A stretch of DNA of 64,000 nt. It comes from Bacteroidia bacterium (GTDB lineage: Bacteria > Bacteroidota > Bacteroidia > JADZBD01). The position numbers and the translations under genes were made by a program. The stretch lies in NCBI GenBank assembly GCA_020852255.1, contig JADZBD010000002.1:471531-535530 (forward strand), read 5' to 3'. How positions within the stretch are numbered: the first letter of the stretch is position 1; the number at the start of each line of letters is the position of its first letter. Below, piece by piece: positions 27,373 to 35,131 of the stretch. Under the pieces are notes generated by a model. It worked only from the letters and a program-made list of their open reading frames with translations. It was not told the DNA's origin and searched no databases.

Positions 27373-27393
27373 CCCGAATTAAAAACTACGATC

Positions 27394-28209
27394 ATGATCA
27401 CTATCAATGCCGACACAAAGATTGCAGCAGTTATTAAAGCACATCCGGGTGCATTGGAAGCGATTATCAGCCTGTCACCAAAATTCAACAAACTGAGGAA
27501 TCCTGTGTTGCGCAAATTAATGGCCTCACGCACCTCACTTTTTACTGCCAGTAAAGTTGGGGGCTGTTCCGTAAATGATTTCTTTCTGAAACTGGAACCG
27601 CTGGGCTTTACGATTGACCGGACCACTGCCCCCTCAGAGGACCACTTCACAGCTGAAAAGCCCGGCTTTATGAATAACATTCAGCAACTATCTGTTGAAA
27701 CACTGGATGTTCGGCCGGTAATAGCCGAAGGGAAAGATCCGTTCAGTAGTATTATGCAGAAGATAAATGAACTCCCGGCGGATTCGGTTCTGCTGCTGAT
27801 CAACACATTTGCACCGGTACCTCTTTTGAATATCCTCAGCAAACAAGGTTTTGAATATTTTGTGGAACACAAGAACGACGATCTTGTGCACACCTACTTC
27901 TTTCGTAAAGGAGGCACCGGAAATGCAACACTGCCACAGGTGGGTGATGCCACCGGCTGGGACGAGGTTTACCAACGTTTCCGCGATAAGCTGGTCAACA
28001 TAGATGTACGCCACCTGGAAATGCCTCAGCCAATGCACATGATACTGGAGGCACTCGAACAACTGCCTAAAGACCAGGCACTGTTTGTTCAGCATAAACG
28101 TATCCCCGTATTTCTTCTTCCCGAGCTGGAAGAACGAAAGATGGAGTACCGTATCAAAGAAATCAGTGACGGAAATGTTCATCTTTTGATTTTTCATTCC
28201 GAATGTTAG
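27394..28209 (+). CDS. DUF1858-DUF2249 protein
   Basis: A 271-residue soluble protein. Residues 1-75 resemble DUF1858 (ITINADTKIAAVIKAHPGALEAI), a domain that accompanies hybrid-cluster and Fe-S repair proteins. The remainder contains two DUF2249-like units, about residues 98-172 (LDVRPVIAEGKDPFSSIMQKI) and 205-270 (IDVRHLEMPQPMHMILEALEQLP), each with the conserved LDxR and a predicted alpha/beta fold like the TusA/SirA group. The RIC protein of the same operon also has a DUF2249 domain, pointing to a shared partner or ligand. The stop overlaps the next gene by 7 bases. Confidence 0.8.
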   Translation: MITINADTKIAAVIKAHPGALEAIISLSPKFNKLRNPVLRKLMASRTSLFTASKVGGCSVNDFFLKLEPLGFTIDRTTAPSEDHFTAEKPGFMNNIQQLSVETLDVRPVIAEGKDPFSSIMQKINELPADSVLLLINTFAPVPLLNILSKQGFEYFVEHKNDDLVHTYFFRKGGTGNATLPQVGDATGWDEVYQRFRDKLVNIDVRHLEMPQPMHMILEALEQLPKDQALFVQHKRIPVFLLPELEERKMEYRIKEISDGNVHLLIFHSEC

Positions 28210-29495
28210 GTGCCCCCGTTGATACTTCCACCATCAGGACCACCTCGCACAAAGTGGTACTGCCCTTCTATATTTACGCTGCTCTCTCCTACCTGGTGGC
28301 CACGATTTTCCTTTTTATTTCCGCCGAAGCGTTTATGACGCATTATTTTCATCCTCAACTCCTCTCACTTACGCACATGATGACACTGGGCTGGGGAACC
28401 ATGATTATTATCGGCGCCAGTCATCAGATGATACCGGTTATCAGTGAGGGAAAACTATACAGCGAATGGCTGGCCTATTTCACCTTTGGTCTGGCGGCCC
28501 TTGGAATTCCACTGCTACTGTACGGCTTTTATAATTTTGACATGGGATTTTCTGCCCGGCGTGGGGGCGAACTGATTGTACTCGCTCTAACGACCTATCT
28601 CATCAACATCGGCGGAAGTATCTCGGGAGGCCGGAGTAAAAACGTGCATACCCTGTTTGTTTTTACTTCCGCGGCCTGGCTCTTATTTACTGCCGTACTG
28701 GGTCTGCTGCTTGTTTACAATTTCACAGGAGTGGTTCTCCCGTCAGATTCGCTGCATTACCTTCCCCTGCATGCCCATGTCGGCATCATCGGCTGGTTTC
28801 TCCTGCTGGTAATTGGAGTAGCCTCACGGCTGATTCCAATGTTCCTCATTTCCAAATACACTAATACGAAACTTCTTGGGCTTATCTGCATTCTAATCAA
28901 CGCTGCGCTGCTTCATTATCTGGCAGTCTTTTTTCTTCAGGCGAATGCATCCTGGCTATTCATTCCACTCACGATGATTCTGCTTGCGGTTCTGTTATTT
29001 GCATTTTACTGTTATGAATCGTACCGTAAACGCATCCGTCGCATGGTAGACGATCAGATGAAAATCTCTCTGCTTTCCGTTGGAATGATCCTGATTCCTG
29101 TGCTGTTTCTGTTTGCAATTCTGATTCCGATATTGACTGCTTCAGGAGATCATATTACGCTGGTCCTGACGTACGGTTTTGTGATCTTTTTTGGATGGAT
29201 TACGGCACTGATATTTGGAATGACATTTAAGACCCTGCCGTTTATCGTGTGGAACAAGGTTTACCACCACCGCTCTGCCCGCGGAAAGACCCCCGGTCCG
29301 AAGGAGCTTTTCAGCCCGGTCGTGTTTAAGATCATGAGTCTGGCCTATCTTTCCGGTTTTATTATTTTCGCATCCGGGATATTGTTTACTTCTGTTGTGA
29401 CGCTAAAAGTTGGTGCCTTGTTGCTGATCCTCACCGGGGTAATGTATAATCTGAATGTATTTAAAGTTATTACTCATAAAGCCGTAACTAAATGA
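28203..29495 (+). CDS. 12-TM NnrS / heme-copper oxidase subunit I-like protein
   Basis: A 430-residue membrane protein with about 12 hydrophobic segments. Histidines fall in helices in patterns recalling heme-copper oxidase subunit I and NnrS: SLTHMMTLGWGTMIIIGASHQMIPVI near residues 55-80 and LPLHAHVGIIGWFLLLVIGVASRLIPMF near 193-220. NnrS-type proteins protect against nitric oxide in denitrifying or NO-stressed bacteria, which fits the RIC neighbourhood. It lacks obvious full catalytic features such as a His-Tyr pair, so oxidase or NO-reductase activity is not claimed. It overlaps both neighbours (7 and 4 bases). Confidence 0.75.
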   Translation: MLGAPVDTSTIRTTSHKVVLPFYIYAALSYLVATIFLFISAEAFMTHYFHPQLLSLTHMMTLGWGTMIIIGASHQMIPVISEGKLYSEWLAYFTFGLAALGIPLLLYGFYNFDMGFSARRGGELIVLALTTYLINIGGSISGGRSKNVHTLFVFTSAAWLLFTAVLGLLLVYNFTGVVLPSDSLHYLPLHAHVGIIGWFLLLVIGVASRLIPMFLISKYTNTKLLGLICILINAALLHYLAVFFLQANASWLFIPLTMILLAVLLFAFYCYESYRKRIRRMVDDQMKISLLSVGMILIPVLFLFAILIPILTASGDHITLVLTYGFVIFFGWITALIFGMTFKTLPFIVWNKVYHHRSARGKTPGPKELFSPVVFKIMSLAYLSGFIIFASGILFTSVVTLKVGALLLILTGVMYNLNVFKVITHKAVTK

Positions 29496-29815
29496 ACGTA
29501 AAAACAAATAATACTATTCAGTGTACGGTTGCGCTGGCGGGATTGTCTACGGTATTGGATCCGGAGATTGGGCTGAACGTGGTAGATCTGGGGTTGATTT
29601 ATGAAATAAATTTTGATGAGCCGGGAAAAAAAGTAACATGCCTGATGACACTCACTGCAGAATTTTGCCCAATGGGAGATTCCATTACGACCGGAGTTAG
29701 GGAGTCATTGCAGACTTCATTCACAGGTTATTCAGCAGAAGTGGTTCTTACATTTGATCCGCCCTGGAATTTTGAACGGATCTCGGAAGAGGGCAAAGCG
29801 TTTTTAAAACGATAA
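29492..29815 (+). CDS. MIP18/SufT-family Fe-S cluster assembly protein (DUF59)
   Basis: A 107-residue protein of the MIP18/PaaD/SufT family involved in maturation of Fe-S proteins. The signature LSTVLDPEIGLNVVDLGLIYEI is at residues 18-39, TAEFCPMGD (about 59-67) carries the conserved Cys, and DPPWNFERISEEGK is near the C-terminus. It overlaps the preceding membrane-protein gene by 4 bases and sits 2 bases before the Rrf2 regulator gene, so a role in rebuilding clusters damaged by NO is a reasonable inference. Confidence 0.9.
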   Translation: MNVKTNNTIQCTVALAGLSTVLDPEIGLNVVDLGLIYEINFDEPGKKVTCLMTLTAEFCPMGDSITTGVRESLQTSFTGYSAEVVLTFDPPWNFERISEEGKAFLKR

Positions 29816-29817
29816 TC

Positions 29818-30249
29818 ATGCTGAGCCTGACATGTAAAGCGTCGATCAAAGCAGTCATTTATCTTGGCTCAAAATCCGACTCAAATATGAAGTCCGGCAT
29901 CCGGGAGATTGCCGAATATATCAATGAAAATGAACATACTGTTGGGAAACTTCTGCAAAAACTTGTGAAGGCTAAAATTATCAATAGTGTCAAAGGCCCT
30001 AACGGCGGATTCTATATGACAGGCAGGCAATATAGACAGCCTATTATTAATATTGTTCATGCCATAGACGGGAAGGATGTGTTCAGTAAATGCGGCCTGG
30101 GATTAACAAAATGCAGTGAAACACATCCCTGTCCGTTTCATAATGATTTCAAACCAATTCGTGAACTGTTCAGGACAATGTGCTCCGATAAAAACGTGAA
30201 TGATCTCTGCAGCGACGTGAACAGCGGGCTGGCCCATCTGATCGGCTAA
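29818..30249 (+). CDS. Rrf2-family transcriptional regulator, likely Fe-S sensing
   Basis: A 143-residue winged-helix repressor-type protein (MLSLTCKASIKAVIYL, the recognition region ENEHTVGKLLQKLVKAKII and the wing SVKGPNGGFYM). Cys92, Cys99 and Cys105 are spaced C-x6-C-x5-C (KCGLGLTKCSETHPCPFH), like the cluster ligands of IscR and NsrR. The gene is the last of the RIC operon. I infer that it represses the operon through the palindrome at 25757-25772 and is relieved when NO destroys its cluster. An IscR- or RsrR-like role is the alternative. Confidence 0.9.
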   Translation: MLSLTCKASIKAVIYLGSKSDSNMKSGIREIAEYINENEHTVGKLLQKLVKAKIINSVKGPNGGFYMTGRQYRQPIINIVHAIDGKDVFSKCGLGLTKCSETHPCPFHNDFKPIRELFRTMCSDKNVNDLCSDVNSGLAHLIG

Positions 30250-30276
30250 GACCGGTGATGCCCGATAAAGTACTTT

Positions 30277-31251
30277 TTACTTTACAGCCTTTTTCTTCTT
30301 TTTCTCCTGCTTTTTAAAATATCTTTTCAGTGGAAAAGTGTGTTTTAGCGCCTCCAGATCTTCATTGAGCAGAATAGTCCCCTTGTTCAACTCCTTCATA
30401 CTCTGGTTGAGATGATGAACAAAGGCTGTATCGTTAAGCAGCACGCCAATACTTCCCTCTCCCTTTTTCAATTTACCGGAAATGTCCGAAATATCACCGC
30501 TGAGCACAGCGAGGGAATCCGACAATTTCTCAAATTTCAACACGGTTTGTTTCACGCTGCCGTAAAGCGCCGTATCCGTTACCAGTGCCCCCAGCGAGCC
30601 TTTGCCATTTTTTATGCCGGCCACAAGGCTATGCAGGTCTCCTGTGATCTGCAAGGTATGATCCGAAGTCTTGCGGATTTGCACAATAGACGCTTTTATA
30701 TTTTCCGCCACTTCTTCATCCGTGAGCAGCGACCATATGGTATTTCTGCTTCGGAAACGCTCCGTAATATCCTTCAGGTTAGCAGTAATGTCCTTCATAT
30801 TATCATTCGTAACGCTTAGCGTACGTATCATCTGCTCTATTTCGATGGGAGCCACAGTAGCCAGCACATCCTCCGGTTCCACCATAGGCGATGGGCCGGA
30901 GGAAGGAGTTATGTTCACCAGTTTATTTCCCATCAGTCCGTCGGTACTTACCGCCGCCTTGCAATTCTTCCGGATATATTTCTGAACACTTTCCTCAATC
31001 ATCATGGTCACCCGTACATTTGAATCGTTCACAATCATGACCTCCGAAACAGTGCCTACGTCTATACCGGCGTAGCGCACATTATTGCCCTCCATCAGGC
31101 CGCTTACGGTACTAAAATTTGCATACAGATTAAAGGTTGATCCAAACAAATTCTGTTTAGTTCCCACCAGATAGAGTGCGGCAATCAGTAAGGCTGTTCC
31201 AGCCAACACAAAAATGCCAAGCCGTAAATTTCTGGTTCCTTCTTTTTTCAT
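30277..31251 (-). CDS. mlaD: MCE/MlaD-family lipid-transport substrate-binding protein
   Basis: A periplasmic, membrane-anchored MCE-domain protein that relays phospholipids between the membranes. One N-terminal membrane helix (about residues 10-28) is followed by a single MCE domain (about 38-115: VSGLMEGNNVRYAGIDVGTVSEV) and a long helical region. The Lys-rich tail (KRYFKKQEKKKKKAVK) is unusual but common in Bacteroidota versions. The start overlaps the mlaF stop by 4 bases. The gene converges on the Rrf2 gene without a clear terminator. Confidence 0.9.
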   Translation of the reverse strand: MKKEGTRNLRLGIFVLAGTALLIAALYLVGTKQNLFGSTFNLYANFSTVSGLMEGNNVRYAGIDVGTVSEVMIVNDSNVRVTMMIEESVQKYIRKNCKAAVSTDGLMGNKLVNITPSSGPSPMVEPEDVLATVAPIEIEQMIRTLSVTNDNMKDITANLKDITERFRSRNTIWSLLTDEEVAENIKASIVQIRKTSDHTLQITGDLHSLVAGIKNGKGSLGALVTDTALYGSVKQTVLKFEKLSDSLAVLSGDISDISGKLKKGEGSIGVLLNDTAFVHHLNQSMKELNKGTILLNEDLEALKHTFPLKRYFKKQEKKKKKAVK

Positions 31252-31991
31252 GTCAGCTTAAAGTAAGGTTTCACTGCAGGGTCTGAGGAGTGTCGCAGTT
31301 CATTGAGCGTTCCCTCCTCGTGATTTCTTCCGTCAATCAGCATCACTACACGGTTGGAAGTGATCTCCACGCAGTTGAGGTCGTGCGAAATAATCACCGA
31401 AGAAGTTTTGTATTTCTTCTGAATCTCCACCATCAGGTTTGAAATTTCACGACCGGTGATTGGATCCAGACCCGTGGTAGGTTCATCGTACAGAATAATT
31501 TCGGGTTTCAGAATAAGAGTACGTGCGAGTGCGATGCGCTTTCGCATACCGCCCGATAATTCCGCAGGCATTAAATCCACTGTTTCCGCGAGGCCAACGT
31601 TGGAGAGCGCTTCCATCACCAGCGCATTCACTTCTTCCTTTTTCATTTGTATCCAGTGCCTCCTCAGAGGAAACTCCAGGTTCTCCCGTACCGTCATGGA
31701 ATCATAAAGGGCATTACTCTGGAAGAGGAACCCGACTCTGGCGCGTAATTTATCCAGTTCATCCCTGTCCAGCTCCGTCACCTCCTGTCCAAACACCTTC
31801 ATGGAACCGGCGTCCTGTTGCATCAACCCAATGACAATTTTAATAAATACCGACTTGCCCGAGCCGGATTTTCCCAGCACCACCACATTTTCGCCCCGAT
31901 GAAGCTGCAGGTCGAAATCGCGCAACACATGATTGCTTCCGAACGATTTCCGGATCCCCTTGCTTTCGATAACCAGTTCGCCGATCTCCAT
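31248..31991 (-). CDS. mlaF: ABC transporter ATP-binding protein MlaF
   Basis: ATPase of an MlaFEDB-type retrograde or anterograde phospholipid transporter. It shows Walker A GKSGSGKS near residues 38-45, the ABC signature LSGGMRKR, Walker B ILYDEPTTGLDP and the switch His in VIISHD. The length of 247 residues is normal. It lies 3 bases after mlaE and overlaps mlaD by 4 bases, so the three genes form one operon. Confidence 0.94.
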   Translation of the reverse strand: MEIGELVIESKGIRKSFGSNHVLRDFDLQLHRGENVVVLGKSGSGKSVFIKIVIGLMQQDAGSMKVFGQEVTELDRDELDKLRARVGFLFQSNALYDSMTVRENLEFPLRRHWIQMKKEEVNALVMEALSNVGLAETVDLMPAELSGGMRKRIALARTLILKPEIILYDEPTTGLDPITGREISNLMVEIQKKYKTSSVIISHDLNCVEITSNRVVMLIDGRNHEEGTLNELRHSSDPAVKPYFKLT

Positions 31992-31994
31992 TAC

Positions 31995-32771
31995 TCAATT
32001 AAGCCCAAGAATATCCGTGATCTGAACGGCCACCAGATCTATCAGGAATACCAGAAGGGAAGCGATCACAACAGCAGAATTTGCGGACCGCCCCACCCCT
32101 TCCGTTCCTTTACTTGAAAAATACCCTTTATAACATCCCACCATACCAATGGCATATCCAAAAAAGAAAGTTTTAATAAAAGCAGGAATAAGATCCGAAT
32201 AATTCATCACTTCAAACACCTGATTCCAGAAAAGTTCCCAGCTCACAACTCCGCGAATATTCGCGCCGAGGTAACTGCCGTAGAGCGATACACCATCGGC
32301 AAGAATGGATAGAATGGGGAGCATCAGTGAAGTAGCCAGCACCCGTGTAACCACCAGGTACCTGTAAGGATTGGTACCGGAAACATCCATTGCGTCAATT
32401 TGCTCTGTTACGCGCATGGATCCGAGTTCCGCACCGATGCCGGAACCTACTTTTCCAGCGCAGATCAGTGCAGTAATTACGGGCGCAATTTCCCGTACCA
32501 GTGAGAGCGATACCATTTTGGGAAGCCAAGCCTCAGCACCGAATTCCACCAGTGTGGGCCGTGATTGGATGGTGATTACCAGCCCCATGATAAACGCGGT
32601 GATGGCAACCAGAGGTAAGGAACGATAGCCAACGTAGTACGACTGCCGCAGGAACTCGGAAAACTCGAACCCCGGCCGGAACAACTCCCTGAAAAAACGC
32701 GCAGCGAAAGCAGCCATCCGGCCTGTATCGTCCAATGTTTCTCTCAGGGGTGCGAGGGGTCCCGATGCCAT
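31995..32771 (-). CDS. mlaE: ABC transporter permease MlaE
   Basis: Inner-membrane permease of the MlaE family, 258 residues, with about five or six hydrophobic segments. The signatures SLVREIAPVITALICAGKVG, MRVTEQIDAMDVSG and a late GCYKGYFSSKGTEGVGRSAN are diagnostic. I start at ATG 32771 rather than the open frame's upstream limit at 32792. A TATCTTTG promoter element (32776-32783) ends 4 bases before this ATG, and the longer form would start upstream of that promoter. Confidence 0.93.
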   Translation of the reverse strand: MASGPLAPLRETLDDTGRMAAFAARFFRELFRPGFEFSEFLRQSYYVGYRSLPLVAITAFIMGLVITIQSRPTLVEFGAEAWLPKMVSLSLVREIAPVITALICAGKVGSGIGAELGSMRVTEQIDAMDVSGTNPYRYLVVTRVLATSLMLPILSILADGVSLYGSYLGANIRGVVSWELFWNQVFEVMNYSDLIPAFIKTFFFGYAIGMVGCYKGYFSSKGTEGVGRSANSAVVIASLLVFLIDLVAVQITDILGLN

Positions 32772-32775
32772 TCTC

Positions 32776-32783
32776 CAAAGATA
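32776..32783 (-). promoter_or_regulatory. Promoter -7 element of mlaEFD
   Basis: TATCTTTG on the minus strand, a full TAnnTTTG match, ends 4 bases before the mlaE ATG and predicts a leaderless operon mRNA. Confidence 0.65.
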
Positions 32784-32827
32784 GCTAATCACAAAGGAAA
32801 GGTCCTGTGAGTGGTGTCAGCACAGAT

Positions 32828-32843
32828 ACTGACCCCGGTCAGT
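32828..32843. repeat. Perfect 16-bp palindrome upstream of mlaE
   Basis: ACTGACC-CC-GGTCAGT has two perfect 7-base arms. Neither strand carries a T-run after it, so it is more likely an operator than an intrinsic terminator. It lies about 60 bases upstream of the predicted mlaE start of transcription and just downstream of the regulator remnant at 32875-32988. The binding protein is unknown. Confidence 0.4.
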
Positions 32844-32874
32844 TAATGAACCGCAGGAGCAAACCCGAATGAAC

Positions 32875-32988
32875 TTATTTCTTTATGATTCTGCCGAGGT
32901 CAATAGGACGGATGATACTTTCTTCCAAAGAGAGAATGGTGTCTGTACGTTCGATTCCTTCGATGACCTGTATTTCGTCATTCAGTAC
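32875..32988 (-). pseudogene. C-terminal fragment of an Lrp/AsnC-type regulator
   Basis: Directly after the stop codon of the EamA transporter, and in the same frame, an open stretch encodes LNDEIQVIEGIERTDTILSL followed by EESIIRPIDLGRIIKK and a stop. The pattern I-Q-x-I-x-G-I-x-R-T-x-T followed by a strand and the R-P-I motif matches the end of the Lrp/AsnC ligand-binding (RAM) domain as I know it. No N-terminal helix-turn-helix part or start codon is present, so this is a remnant left by a deletion or recombination. The family match is from memory of patterns, not a search. Confidence 0.5.
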
Positions 32989-33867
32989 TCAGGCTGGTTT
33001 CCGCACACTCACCAGGTAGACGCCGGTAAAAATACAGAGAGCAGAAAGTACCTTGCCGAGATCAAGGTGATCCTTTCCCAGGCCAACTGCGATGATGGCC
33101 GTTAGAACAGGCTGAAGATAGATATACGCGCTTACGACAGATGGGCTAAGGGCCTTCAGTGCGAAGGTATTGAGCAGGTATGCAATAAAAGTAGTACCGA
33201 TAATGATAAAAGCCAGGGCGCCCCATGCCCACCGCGAGAAAGCGCTATAATCCACCGCCGTGTCTGCAACCCCGAACGGCAGCACCAGAATGGCTCCGAA
33301 GAGGAAGACCCACTTCAGAATGGTTACAGTATGATACTTCTGCATCAGGGGCTTTACCAGCACGAGATACAATCCCCAGGATGTGGCGTTAAGTAAAACA
33401 AAAAAGTCGCCCAGTGGATCCGCAACACCCTTTGTATCACCGCTTCCGGAGTACATCAGTGCAGCCGCTCCGAGAAATCCCAACAACACCCCCGCGGCTT
33501 TCACCATTGTAATGCGCTCCCGGATAATGAGTGCCGCCAGAATCAGTACAAGAATAGGGGTAGTAATCATCATAATGGCCGCATGAATGGGGCTGGTCAG
33601 ATCCAATCCTTTAAGGAATAGCATCTGGTTGATGCACACTCCGAAAACGGCAAGCATCAGGAGCCGGGGCAGATCTTTGCGATCCGTCTTTTCACGTACA
33701 AACAAGGTACCGGCGAACCAAAAAAGTAAACTTGCGCCGGCAGCCCGTAAAACCACCAATCCTGCCGGTTCCATCCAGTCCGCTGTAAAGTCTTTAGCTA
33801 CAACAAAACTGATGGCGTAGATCACCTGTGCAACCAGCAGCGCCGTATGAGCATAAATGGTATTCAC
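32989..33867 (-). CDS. EamA/DMT-family transporter
   Basis: A 292-residue inner-membrane exporter with ten hydrophobic segments arranged as two EamA repeats (first about residues 5-140, second 150-285). The substrate is unknown; relatives export amino acids or metabolites, including cysteine pathway compounds. The frame is open from 33954, but a TATCTTTG promoter element (33897-33904) lies inside that extension. I therefore use GTG 33867 (MNTIYAHTALLVAQ), 29 bases downstream, which also gives the normal family length. It is divergent from the cystathionine gamma-synthase gene, with the two -7 elements 14 bases apart. A regulator remnant follows in frame after its stop. Confidence 0.88.
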   Translation of the reverse strand: MNTIYAHTALLVAQVIYAISFVVAKDFTADWMEPAGLVVLRAAGASLLFWFAGTLFVREKTDRKDLPRLLMLAVFGVCINQMLFLKGLDLTSPIHAAIMMITTPILVLILAALIIRERITMVKAAGVLLGFLGAAALMYSGSGDTKGVADPLGDFFVLLNATSWGLYLVLVKPLMQKYHTVTILKWVFLFGAILVLPFGVADTAVDYSAFSRWAWGALAFIIIGTTFIAYLLNTFALKALSPSVVSAYIYLQPVLTAIIAVGLGKDHLDLGKVLSALCIFTGVYLVSVRKPA

Positions 33868-33896
33868 CCTGTTTTCGGTTTTTTTTGAACCGGGCA

Positions 33897-33904
33897 CAAA
33901 GATA
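33897..33904 (-). promoter_or_regulatory. Promoter -7 element of the EamA transporter
   Basis: TATCTTTG on the minus strand, 29 bases before the GTG at 33867. It faces away from the metB-like promoter at 33919 with only 14 bases between the elements. Confidence 0.6.
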
Positions 33905-33918
33905 CACTGTCGAATCCT

Positions 33919-33926
33919 TACTTTTG
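33919..33926 (+). promoter_or_regulatory. Promoter -7 element of the cystathionine synthase gene
   Basis: TACTTTTG matches TAnnTTTG and ends 5 bases before the ATG at 33932, predicting a leaderless mRNA. Confidence 0.65.
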
Positions 33927-33931
33927 ATGTT

Positions 33932-35071
33932 ATGAAATTCGACACCAAAGCCATTCATGCCGGACAGGAACCCGATCCCAGTACCGGCGCGATCATGACA
34001 CCCATTTACCAGACCTCAACATACGTACAGGAGGCTCCCGGGAAACACAAAGGGTACGCCTACGCCCGCGGGAAAAATCCAACACGCATGGCACTGGAGA
34101 AGTGCATCGCCGCGTTGGAGAACGCCCGTCACGGACTTTGCTTTTCAAGCGGAATGGGAGCCAGCGACGCCGTTATCAAAATGCTCAGACCCGGTGATGA
34201 AGTTATCGCCACGGATGATCTCTACGGAGGCTCTTACCGGATGTTTGAAAAGATCTTCTCTCCCTACGGTATCAAATTTATTTATGTGGACATGGGGGAT
34301 GCGGCGAACATCCGGCGTGCGATAACGGATAAGACCAGGCTTCTGTGGGTGGAAACACCTACTAATCCGCTCATGAAGATCATTGATATTTCGGCCTGCG
34401 CTGTTATTGCAAAGGAGCGAAAACTGATATTGGTGGTGGATAACACATTTGCCTCGCCCTATCTGCAGAATCCGCTGGATCTGGGCGCAGACATTGTAAT
34501 GCATTCCGCCACAAAATATCTCGGCGGACACAGCGATGTGGTGATGGGTGCCCTTTGTACCAACAACGACAACCTGCTCGAGCAGCTTGCCTTTGCACTC
34601 AATGCCAGCGGTGCGAATCCCGGCCCCATGGATTCCTTCCTGGTCCTGCGCGGAATAAAAACCCTGCATGTACGTATGGACCGACATTGTTCCAACGGCA
34701 AAGCCGTTGCAGAATTTCTGAAAGGACATCCCAAAGCGGAAAAGGTCTACTGGCCCGGTTTTGCCGACTTTCCTAATCATGCGGTTGCAAAAAAACAGAT
34801 GCGCGGTTTCGGGGGAATGATCTCCTTTGTGTTGAAGGGTGCTGACGCCGAGGCAACAGGAAAAATGATGCAGCGAACGAAGGTATTTTCCCTTGCCGAA
34901 TCCCTGGGCGGTGTGGAATCGCTTATTAATCATCCGGCCAGCATGACCCATGCCAGCATCCCAAGAGAAGAAAGGCAAAGGGTGGGTGTGGTAGATAATC
35001 TTATTCGATTGAGTGTGGGAATTGAGGATGTTCAGGATCTTTTAGACGATCTGAAACAGGCCCTCAGCTGA
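33932..35071 (+). CDS. Cystathionine gamma-synthase / gamma-lyase family PLP enzyme
   Basis: A 379-residue PLP enzyme of the Cys/Met metabolism family. The N-terminus KFDTKAIHAGQEPDPSTGAI is typical, MTPIYQTSTYVQ and YAYARGKNPTR are cofactor/substrate elements, and the PLP lysine is in MHSATKYLGGHSDVV. The sequence cannot distinguish synthase (MetB, cystathionine from an activated homoserine and Cys) from gamma-lyase (cystathionine to Cys). The open frame begins at 33857, but the ATG at 33932 fits the family and follows a promoter element by 5 bases. The neighbouring divergent exporter and the Cys-responsive cys operon upstream suggest sulfur amino-acid metabolism. Confidence 0.93.
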   Translation: MKFDTKAIHAGQEPDPSTGAIMTPIYQTSTYVQEAPGKHKGYAYARGKNPTRMALEKCIAALENARHGLCFSSGMGASDAVIKMLRPGDEVIATDDLYGGSYRMFEKIFSPYGIKFIYVDMGDAANIRRAITDKTRLLWVETPTNPLMKIIDISACAVIAKERKLILVVDNTFASPYLQNPLDLGADIVMHSATKYLGGHSDVVMGALCTNNDNLLEQLAFALNASGANPGPMDSFLVLRGIKTLHVRMDRHCSNGKAVAEFLKGHPKAEKVYWPGFADFPNHAVAKKQMRGFGGMISFVLKGADAEATGKMMQRTKVFSLAESLGGVESLINHPASMTHASIPREERQRVGVVDNLIRLSVGIEDVQDLLDDLKQALS

Positions 35072-35131
35072 TTTTTTGCCGTTTATCCCAATTTGTTGCA
35101 ATTCGCTCGCGGAATTAATAGGTTTACCCCG

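Noticed and set aside
34145-34978. Minus-strand frame of 277 codons opposite the cystathionine synthase gene
   Set aside because: The sequence is rich in His and Cys, with no motif and no promoter. The plus strand encodes a complete PLP enzyme.
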